From Gammaproteobacteria bacterium (lineage in GTDB: Bacteria > Pseudomonadota > Gammaproteobacteria > SZUA-152): a stretch of DNA of 5,217 nucleotides. The DNA is taken from the NCBI GenBank assembly GCA_003229995.1, contig QIGJ01000064.1:1-5217 (forward strand), written 5' to 3'. The notes beneath the pieces were generated by a model. The model had not been told where the DNA came from and did no database searches. It saw only the letters and a list, made by a program, of their open reading frames with translations. Numbering within the stretch: the stretch's first letter is position 1; each line of letters opens with the position of its first letter. Position numbers and translations under genes: made by a program. Shown piece after piece: positions 1-5,217 of this stretch.

Positions 1-48
1 TATCCAGCAAAACAACAGGGATATAGGTAAAAACACCGGGTGATAATA

Positions 49-117
49 ATGGGTAGATTCCAAAAAATACTGATGATGCTGTTTTTGGTGGTGGTGAGTT
101 TCGGACTCGCGGGTTGT
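49..117 (+). other. Lipoprotein signal peptide and lipobox
   Basis: The codons from ATG 49 encode a short polar start (MGRFQK), a hydrophobic core rich in Leu, Val, Met and Phe, and the lipobox L-A-G-C. The lipidated cysteine codon is at 115-117. This matches the signal peptidase II pattern, so export by Sec and lipid anchoring are expected. The residues following Cys (SGSDD) do not begin with Asp, so by the usual Lol rule the protein would go to the outer membrane. Confidence 0.88.
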
Positions 118-2267
118 AGCGGTAGCGACGACACCTTTTCCGACGGTGACAACGGAGGTACTGGAGGTACTGGAGGTACTGGAGGTACTGGAGGTACTGG
201 AGGTACTGGAGGTACTGGAGGTACTGACGGCGGCAGTACTGGTTCCCTGGCAATCAATTTGGCTTTGGTCGATCAAGCCACTAGCGTTACAACAACATCG
301 GTATCTGCGACTTCACCCGGTGAGCTTAGGGCGACAGTAACACTCAACGGCGCGACTGTAGGCTCCCAGGTTGTTTCATTTGCTACCACCATCGGAACTT
401 TAACGCCGAGTTCGGGGCTCACTGATACAGCTGGCCTTGCGACAGTGGTGTTGTCAGATGGAGGGACATCCGGTGCGGGTACAATTACCGCAGATGTCAC
501 TGTGAGTGGTACAGCTGCGACAGCAACCCTAAATTTTCAAGTGGTCAGTTCAGCAACGACTACCACGGTTAATATGGGTAATGGCATAGAAGCTTCATTT
601 ATACCAGATGCCATTGACCTTGGAGGCATCACTGCTTTAGCAGCCGGTGGAACGTTAACGGCAACGGTGAGCATTGTTGAAACTTCAAATGGCAATATAG
701 TTTACACAACACCGGTTACCGTCAATTTTACATCAGCCTGTGTGGTGGCAGGTACCGCAACGATGGATGCAGCGGTTCTGACAACGGCAGGTATCGCATC
801 CAGCACTTATTTAGCGCAGGGCTGTACTGGCAGCGATATGATTACGGCTACGGCCGATGTGGGTACGACCCTCAACGCGACAGCAAATTTTACGGTGCAG
901 TCCGCCAGCGTGGGTAGCCTGGAATTTGTATCTGCGACACCTGAGAATATCAGCTTGCAAGGTACTGGCGGCAGTGGCGGTACTGAAACTTCAGCAGTGG
1001 TTTTTCGCGTAGTTGATGCGCAAGGTAACCCTGTGGCTAACCAGTTGGTGAGTTTTTCTCTGGATACTGTTGTAGGTGATTTGACGTTAAACCCAACCAG
1101 TGCAACTTCGGATCAAAATGGCCTTGTGCAAACCGTGGTGCAATCGGGCACGGTATCTACTTCGGTGGGTGTCACGGCGACGACTTCCTCGGGAGGAAAC
1201 ACTTATCAGACACAATCAAGTCAGCTGGTAGTGACAACCGGTATTCCAGATCAAAATAGTTTTTCATTGAGCGCCTCTGTGTGGGCACCGGAGGCGTGGA
1301 GTTATGATGGTGTGGTGTCCGTCATCACAGCACGTCTTGCGGATCGGTTTAATAATCCGGTGCCGGACGGCACGGCAGTGACCTTTACTACCGAAGGGGG
1401 TTCTATCGAAAGCTCATGTACCACCACTAATGGGGCATGCAGTGTCAACTGGACAAGCCAGTCACCGCGACCTTGTGGTCAAACCATGGGTGCTACCAGA
1501 GTTATGCTTGATCCGTTGTTAGGCCCTAATCAGTGTGTCACTACAACAGGGTCCAATTCAGTCGATCCGGTTAGAGGTTTCGCACCTCTGGATCAGCCCT
1601 ATGGTGGGCGCGTTACGATAGTGGCCACTGTCGTGGGTGAAGAAAGCTTTATAGATACCAATGGTAATGGTGTATTCGATGATGATGACACCATGACAGA
1701 CTTGCCAGAGGCCTGGATTGATGGCGATGAGAATGGAATGCGAGGAAGCTTTGAACCCTTCTTTGATTTTAATGCCAATGGCAGCTATGACGCAGCCGAT
1801 GGTGCCTTCAACGGGGTTTTGTGCAATCGTACTGTGAGTCCGTTGTGCAGCAATGACGAGAGCTTGCATATTCGGGAGACTCTGGTTTTGGTGATGTCGG
1901 GCAGCGGGGCTTATATAGACGTTGTTGATGGTGACGGACGAGTTGGTGATAGCAACCCTATTGATTTGTCATGTGATGCGGCAGTAGGGTTTACCGTCAT
2001 TTATTCCGACCTTCACCAGCAGCCTATGCCAGCAGGGACTCAAGTGACAGCCATGGGTCGGTGGTCTTTGGCGATTCATATACACAGCCTGACGCTACTG
2101 GTACTGGTATTGGTATTGGTAACGGTGCCGTCGCCTTTGTAGGCAATCTTGAGGGAACGGGCACGGCTGACAAGACCAATACGGGTTTATTGATCGTGAA
2201 AATTGAAACCCCTAGAGGACTTATTTCGGAGGTAAGTTATCCAGTAACTGAGACTTGTCCTCCATAA
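49..2267 (+). CDS. Surface lipoprotein with Ig-like (Big_1/invasin-type) domains and EF-hand-like loops; frameshifted near 2055
   Basis: Predicted outer-membrane or surface lipoprotein of about 739 residues once one base is restored. I chose ATG at 49 because GGGTG lies 6-7 nt upstream; an in-frame GTG at 40 would add three residues. Residues 1-22 form a signal peptide (Lys6, then a hydrophobic run) ending in lipobox LAGC with Cys23; Ser at +2 is not an inner-membrane retention signal. Then come a (GGT)8 linker (36-59), beta-rich Thr/Ser/Val-rich Ig-like units at roughly 67-165, 174-284, 288-398 and 409-535, three EF-hand-like loops (536-584), and a C-terminal domain from about 608. The third and fourth Ig-like units carry the typical 'D-x-x-G/N-N-P-V' signature. 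Frame 1 runs on to a stop at 2140-2142, but the natural tail (GSVVFGDSY... to TETCPP) is in another frame ending at 2265-2267. Paired cysteines suggest disulfides. The family assignment is from pattern only; an adhesin or surface-structure role is inferred, with no partner visible. Confidence 0.8.
154..225 (+). repeat. Eight perfect tandem copies of a 9-bp unit (GGAGGTACT) encoding (Gly-Gly-Thr)8
   Basis: Eight identical 9-bp units run without a single substitution and are followed by GAC and then degenerate Gly-rich codons. In frame they encode a flexible Gly-Gly-Thr linker just after the acylated cysteine, placing the folded domains away from the membrane. Because the unit is three codons, copy changes would alter linker length without changing frame. 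Perfect DNA identity, not just protein identity, suggests recent slippage-driven expansion. Confidence 0.95.
1654..1800 (+). other. Three EF-hand-like calcium-binding loops within the lipoprotein
   Basis: Three 12-residue loops occur in close succession at 1654-1689 (DTNGNGVFDDDD), 1720-1755 (DGDENGMRGSFE) and 1765-1800 (DFNANGSYDAAD), residues 536-547, 558-569 and 573-584. Each has Asp at position 1, Asp/Asn at 3, Asn at 5, Gly at 6 and an acidic residue at 12, as in calmodulin and dockerin loops. Calcium binding is inferred from this pattern. The regular helices flanking classic EF hands are not obvious, so these may be loop-only sites bridging two beta domains. Confidence 0.6.
2100..2123 (+). 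repeat. Short imperfect 6-bp repeat (GGTACT/GGTATT/GGTATT/GGTAAC)
   Basis: Four hexamers beginning GGTA follow each other in the 3' part of the lipoprotein gene. In the restored frame they encode a Gly-rich stretch, GTGIGIGN; in the frame continuing from the start they read Leu-Val repeats, which look unnatural. This is one reason to place the true tail in the second frame. Confidence 0.6.
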
Positions 2268-2292
2268 GTTGAAGTGACAGCGAGAGCGGAAC

Positions 2293-2326
2293 AAAAAAGG
2301 GCAGGCCATATGGTCTGCCCTTTTTT
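2293..2326. terminator. Intrinsic terminator, probably bidirectional, between convergent genes
   Basis: A 9-bp stem (GGGCAGGCC at 2299-2307 with GGTCTGCCC at 2312-2320, one G.T position) closes a 4-nt loop ATAT. It is preceded by six A and followed by six T, so both strands have a U-tract after the hairpin. It starts 25 bp past the lipoprotein stop and 11 bp past the accC stop, so it suits both. The plus-strand RNA keeps the odd pair as G.U; the minus-strand RNA has an A.C mismatch, so termination may be somewhat stronger for the lipoprotein gene. Confidence 0.9.
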
Positions 2327-2337
2327 GCTTTTGCGCT

Positions 2338-3652
2338 TTAAATCCCCAGCTTTTTCTCAAGGTAGTGAATGTTGGTACCACCGGCAGCAAATGCGGCATC
2401 GTTAAAAATGCCCTGTTGCAACGGAATATTGGTTTTGATGCCTTCGATAACACATTCACTCAAGGCGGTGCGCATGCGTGCCATAGCAATTTCGCGGGTA
2501 TCCCCATGTACGATGAGTTTGCCGATCATGGAATCGTAATAGGGTGGCACGCGGTAACCGTTGTAAATGTGTGAATCAACACGTACTCCCAGCCCGCCCG
2601 GGGCATGGAACTGGCTGATGGTGCCCGGTGAAGGCATGAAATTTTCCGGGTCTTCGGCATTGATGCGGCATTCAAAGGAGTGGCCGCGAATCTTGATGTC
2701 ATCCAGCGATACGAATTTGTTCCTTGATCAAATCTACGCCGGTAATCATTTCGGTGACGGGATGCTCTACCTGGATGCGGGTATTCATTTCGATGAAAAA
2801 AAATTCACCGTTTTCGTACAAAAACTCAAAGGTGCCAGCGCCACGATAGCCAATTTTACGACAGGCTTCGGCACAACGGCCACCGATTTTGGCGCGCAGC
2901 TCAGGGCTGATACCAGGGGCGGGGGCTTCTTCGCACACTTTTTGATGTCGGCGTTGCATAGAGCAGTCACGCTCCCCCAGATGAATGGCGTTGCCGTGCT
3001 GGTCCGAGAGTACCTGGATCTCCACATGACGCGGATTTTCCAGGTATTTTTCCATATACACCACGCCACTGCCAAAGGCCGCCTGGGCTTCGGCAGTGGT
3101 GAGCGAAATGGCATTGGCCAGATTGGCCTCGGAATGCACCACGCGCATACCCCGACCACCGCCACCAGCCGCAGCCTTGATAATAATGGGGTAGCCAATG
3201 TCGTTGGCAATGCGTTTGTTGGTGTCTCCGTCATCGCCCAGCGGGCCGTCGGAGCCTGGTACACAAGGCACACCGGATTTACGCATGGCCTTAATGGCGG
3301 ACACTTTGTCACCCATCAGGCGGATTGTTTCCGGTTTGGGGCCGATGAAGGTGAAACCACTTTGCTCAATACGTTCGGCAAAGTCGGCATTTTCCGCGAG
3401 AAAGCCGTAACCGGGATGAATGGCCACGGCATCGGTGACTTCTGCTGCACTGATCAATGCCGGGATGTTCAGATAACTGCCAGCCGAAGCCGCAGGGCCG
3501 ATACAGACGGTTTCATCGGCGAGGCGGACGTGTTTTAAATCCTGGTCCGCTTCGGAATGCACCGCAACAGTCTGGATGCCCAGTTCTTTGCAAGTGCGTA
3601 AAATACGCAGGGCAATTTCCCCGCGGTTGGCGATAACGATTTTTTCAAACAT
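2338..3652 (-). pseudogene. accC: Acetyl-CoA carboxylase biotin carboxylase subunit, interrupted by a ~26-nt internal loss
   Basis: AccC carboxylates the biotin on AccB using ATP and bicarbonate, the first half of the acetyl-CoA carboxylase reaction. From ATG 3652 (AGG ribosome site 8 nt upstream) the protein follows E. coli AccC residue for residue: Lys116, Lys159, the Gly-rich ATP loop 163-166, His209, Glu211, His236, Lys238, Glu276, Glu288, Asn290, Arg292, Val295 and Glu296 are all present. After 'IRIA' (residue 316) the frame runs into TGA at 2701-2699, giving 317 residues. The rest continues in another frame from '[13 protein letters not shown]' (codon at 2703) to TAA 2338, carrying Arg338. 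Against E. coli, nine residues (AGQPLSIKQ there) are missing where one base remains, a net loss near 26 nt; restored length is 446 residues (E. coli 449). It lies 74 nt after accB. As written the product lacks Arg338 and the C-terminal part; I suspect a sequence error over a true pseudogene. Confidence 0.93.
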
Positions 3653-3726
3653 ATTTTTTGCCTGCGTTCAGGGTCTATGTCAGAGTCTGCATTAAAATGT
3701 GGTTGTTTCGGTTGTTGGCAACACGC

Positions 3727-4147
3727 TTATTCAATGATAAACAGCGTTTGTCCGTATTCCACCGGCTCGCCGTTTTCTACCAGGATGGCCTTGATGGTGC
3801 CGGCTTTGTCGGCTTCGATCTGGTTCAGTAGTTTCATTGCCTCGATGATGCACAGAGTGTCCCCCACTTTGACAGGGGGCAGCACCCGGTGAAGGCGCAC
3901 GATAAAAACTGCCCACCATGGGGGAGGTGACTTTGTGGCCGCTAATTTCCGTTTCGTTGCTGGTGGTTTCACCAGGAGCCGCTGTTGGTGGCGCAATTGG
4001 TGCAGCGGCCAGTATCGGTGCTGCGACAGCAGCATTGGAACCATAACGACTGATGCGAACAGACTCTTCGCCTTCATGAATTTCCAGTTCGGCAATATTA
4101 GATTCTTCCAGCAGTTCAATGAGTTTTTTAACTTTGCGAATGTCCAT
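3727..4147 (-). pseudogene. accB: Biotin carboxyl carrier protein of acetyl-CoA carboxylase, interrupted by a ~20-nt internal loss
   Basis: AccB carries the biotin that shuttles carboxyl groups between AccC and the AccAD carboxyltransferase. From ATG 4147 (CAGG 8 nt upstream) it begins [16 protein letters not shown], almost identical to E. coli. An Ala/Pro-rich linker follows (about 38-68), then the start of the biotinyl domain, [20 protein letters not shown]. After Ala89 (codon 3883-3881) the frame loses homology and would give a 138-residue product ending at 3731. The biotinyl domain resumes in another frame at '[12 protein letters not shown]' (codon 3876), with biotin motif EAMKLLNQ (Lys codon 3834-3832) and C-terminus ending FIIE at TAA 3727. 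E. coli has about eight residues (KAFIEVGQ) where four bases remain, a net loss near 20 nt; restored length about 146 residues versus 156. The motif has Leu after the lysine where Met is commoner. As written, no biotin site would be made. Confidence 0.92.
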
Positions 4148-4226
4148 TGTTGGTGCCTGTTATTTTTTGTTAACGGTGAATAGGTTGTTTTAATATTGTT
4201 TTGAAGAGTATTTTGTACCGGTGTGG

Positions 4227-4664
4227 TCAGCTCAGTCGGGTGATTGCCGCCGCTAATGCCAATTCGTAAGCCTGGACACCCAGTCCGCTGATGACGCCGG
4301 TAGCAATATCAGAGAAATAAGAATGCTGGCGAAATGTTTCGCGGGCATGGATATTCGATAAATGGACTTCAATGAACGGGATGGCCACACCGACCAGCGC
4401 ATCGCGCAGTGCCACACTGGTGTGTGTGAATGCGGCAGGGTTGATAATGATGAATGCGACTTTGTCCGCCACCGCTTGATGTGTACGATCCACCAGCTCA
4501 TGCTCGGCGTTGCTTTGGTAATGACTCAGTACGTGTCCTGCGGCTTTGGCGGTCTTGACCAGATGGTCAGTAATTTCCGGGAGTGTGGATTTTCCGTAGT
4601 GGTCGGGCTCACGGCTGCCCAGCAGGTTGAGGTTAGGGCCATTGAGAACGAGGATGTTTGCCAT
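4227..4664 (-). CDS. aroQ: Type II 3-dehydroquinate dehydratase
   Basis: Complete 145-residue cytosolic enzyme, the usual length for type II dehydroquinases (normally dodecamers), converting 3-dehydroquinate to 3-dehydroshikimate in the shikimate pathway. Family motifs are all visible: N-terminal [16 protein letters not shown] with catalytic Arg18 and Tyr23, [10 protein letters not shown] (50-59), [12 protein letters not shown] with Asn75 and His81, [12 protein letters not shown] with Glu99 and His101, and Arg112 in FRQHSYFSD. The sequence closely resembles the Pseudomonas enzyme. ATG 4664 is supported by the family N-terminus and by AAGG 10 nt upstream. It is the only minus-strand gene complete and intact here. 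The accB start is 79 nt downstream with no obvious terminator between, so it probably heads an aroQ-accB-accC transcript, as in Pseudomonas. Confidence 0.97.
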   Translation of the reverse strand: MANILVLNGPNLNLLGSREPDHYGKSTLPEITDHLVKTAKAAGHVLSHYQSNAEHELVDRTHQAVADKVAFIIINPAAFTHTSVALRDALVGVAIPFIEVHLSNIHARETFRQHSYFSDIATGVISGLGVQAYELALAAAITRLS

Positions 4665-4750
4665 GGTGTGATTGCCTTCGAATAGGGTTCAGTCGGGCTT
4701 TCCAGCTGATTTTTACGGCAAAATTTTTGGTTTGACACAAGGTAGTAATG

Positions 4751-4778
4751 CAATGTTGTTAAAACAATGTTGTTAAAA
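4751..4778. repeat. Two perfect tandem copies of a 14-bp AT-rich unit (CAATGTTGTTAAAA)
   Basis: The unit occupies 4751-4764 and is repeated exactly at 4765-4778, 87 bp before the aroQ start. Spanning the join is a dyad, TTGTT (4756-4760), AA, AACAA (4763-4767). Such an arrangement could be an operator or simple slippage duplication; the sequence does not decide. It matches no regulator consensus that I can name with confidence. Confidence 0.85.
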
Positions 4779-4810
4779 TAACGATGCATGGCTACTTACC
4801 TGTGTCCAGG

Positions 4811-4839
4811 GTTACCAAGTGTGGCAATTATGGTGTCAA
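4811..4839 (-). promoter_or_regulatory. Candidate sigma70-type promoter for aroQ-accB-accC
   Basis: On the minus strand a perfect -35 hexamer TTGACA (4839-4834) is followed after 17 nt by GGTAAC (4816-4811), which matches TATAAT at only three of six positions. Transcription would start near 4804, leaving a leader of about 140 nt before aroQ that includes the 14-bp tandem repeat. The -10 is weak, so an activator or another promoter nearer the gene is possible. Confidence 0.3.
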
Positions 4840-4847
4840 CCCGCAGG

Positions 4848-4882
4848 AAAAAATACAGAAATGCGCTGAACATGTATTTTTT
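4848..4882. repeat. AT-rich inverted repeat, possible weak terminator after the tlpA-like gene
   Basis: AAAAAATACA (4848-4857) is the exact reverse complement of TGTATTTTTT (4873-4882), with a 15-nt loop. Read on the minus strand it lies about 117 nt past the tlpA-like stop and its descending arm ends in six T. The stem has only one G/C pair per arm, so it would be much weaker than the hairpin at 2293-2326. Chance pairing of A- and T-tracts is quite possible. Confidence 0.3.
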
Positions 4883-4999
4883 TGCATAAAACCGCATGCA
4901 GTATGCCCCGGTAGGGTTTTAATGTCTACGCTTTTGAGAATTTACCGGATTTCGCCGACGTTGTCGGAATGATCGGGGCAAAATGGCAGAAATTGTGGG

Positions 5000-5217
5000 T
5001 TATAGCAGCGGATTGACGATGTTTTCCAGCATTTCCCGGGTCATTTCGCCGCGATGCGCAAGCTGAATGTTTCCGTTGCGGTCGATAATAACGGTGTAGG
5101 GCAGGGCACCATAACGATTGCCATAGTTTTTGGCGACTTCAATCGCGTTGTCTTCACCGATAAGCATGGGATAGTTAATACCGTAGGTGTCCATGAAGTC
5201 TTGTACTTTTTCTATCG
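5000..5217 (-). CDS. Thioredoxin-like TlpA/ResA-family protein, C-terminal part only (runs off the window)
   Basis: The frame is open from the right edge to TAA at 5002-5000, giving 71 complete codons; ATG 5194 is internal (IEKVQDF lies before it), so the true start is outside. The segment shows the C-terminal half of a thioredoxin fold: 'YGINYPMLIGEDN', then 'YGNRYGALPYTVIIDRNG' with the cis-proline loop (Leu-Pro-Tyr-Thr) and the beta-strand/DxxG turn typical of TlpA, ResA and CcmG-like proteins, then 'HRGEMTREMLENIV'. The CxxC active site and any signal peptide or membrane anchor would lie upstream and cannot be seen. The family normally acts in the periplasm in thiol reduction or cytochrome c maturation. 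Its 335-nt separation from aroQ suggests a separate transcript. Confidence 0.85.
   Translation of the reverse strand, partial: IEKVQDFMDTYGINYPMLIGEDNAIEVAKNYGNRYGALPYTVIIDRNGNIQLAHRGEMTREMLENIVNPLL

Larger units (their letters stand above)
4665..4999. other. 335-bp intergenic region upstream of aroQ; no gene seen
   Basis: Between the tlpA-like stop and the aroQ start I find no convincing gene. A plus-strand open frame at 4784-4972 (62 codons) has no recognisable motif and no ribosome site. The region contains an AT-rich tandem repeat (4751-4778), a weak inverted repeat (4848-4882), a small CCGAC/GTCGG hairpin (4955-4967) without a U-tract, and candidate promoter hexamers. It is the most likely place for the promoter and 5' leader of the aroQ-accB-accC operon. 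Confidence 0.6.

Noticed and set aside
146..340. Plus-strand open frame with a Val-Leu-Glu repeat
   Set aside because: It is the second-frame reading of the GGAGGTACT repeat inside the lipoprotein gene, whose frame has the signal peptide and Ig-like domains.
2567..3538. Long plus-strand open frame (323 codons) opposite accC
   Set aside because: It is the antisense shadow of accC, whose minus-strand translation matches biotin carboxylase along its length; the plus-strand protein has no recognisable motif.
3727..4119. Programmed frameshifting to make AccB
   Set aside because: Conserved residues are actually missing at the junction, not just out of frame, so ribosomal frameshifting would not give a normal domain; no slippery heptamer with a downstream structure is seen at the accC break either.
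4732..4737. Perfect TTGACA on the plus strand as a promoter
   Set aside because: No acceptable -10 lies 16-19 nt downstream and no plus-strand gene follows it in the window.
4883..4904. GCAT...ATGC hairpin as a terminator for the tlpA-like gene
   Set aside because: On the minus strand it is followed by A residues, not a T-tract, and the stem is only 4 bp.
4784..4972. Possible small protein of 62 residues on the plus strand
   Set aside because: There is no ribosome binding site or family motif, and it crosses the inverted repeat and the candidate aroQ promoter region; probably chance.

Overview
The window looks like a chromosomal segment of a gammaproteobacterium with GC near 50% by eye. The main evidence is the minus-strand gene order (tlpA-like gene)-aroQ-accB-accC, which resembles the aroQ-accB-accC clusters of Pseudomonas and related marine lineages, together with proteins close to the E. 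coli and Pseudomonas versions. I cannot place it at genus level from sequence alone.

Layout. On the plus strand, 49-2267 encodes a large cell-surface lipoprotein: signal peptide and lipobox, a (Gly-Gly-Thr)8 linker from a 9-bp tandem repeat, several invasin/Big_1-like Ig folds, a cluster of three EF-hand-like Asp/Asn loops, and a C-terminal beta-rich domain. Its last ~70 residues are in a different frame, consistent with a single lost base near 2055-2057. A strong hairpin with A- and T-tracts on either side (2293-2326) separates this gene from the convergent accC. On the minus strand, read from the right edge, come the 3' end of a thioredoxin-like (TlpA/ResA type) gene (5217-5000), a 335-bp intergenic region with a 14-bp perfect tandem repeat and candidate promoter elements, aroQ (4664-4227), accB (4147-3727) and accC (3652-2338).

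How the genes work together. AroQ makes 3-dehydroshikimate for aromatic amino acid synthesis. AccB is the biotin carrier protein and AccC the biotin carboxylase of acetyl-CoA carboxylase, which makes malonyl-CoA for fatty acid synthesis. The last three minus-strand genes are spaced by 74-79 nt, each has a recognisable ribosome binding site, and they are probably co-transcribed. The TlpA-like protein would act in periplasmic thiol redox, and the lipoprotein at the outer membrane or surface.

Main anomaly. Both accB and accC, normally essential, are broken by internal losses. Comparison with E. coli suggests about 20 nt is missing in accB and about 26 nt in accC, with all other sequence and every checked catalytic residue intact. 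The lipoprotein gene also lacks one base. Three reading-frame breaks in 5.2 kb, in genes that otherwise look conserved, point first to sequencing or assembly error. Real inactivation with a second accBC copy elsewhere is the alternative. I see no convincing new multi-gene system here; the most distinctive biology is the repeat-bearing, EF-hand-containing Ig-like lipoprotein.
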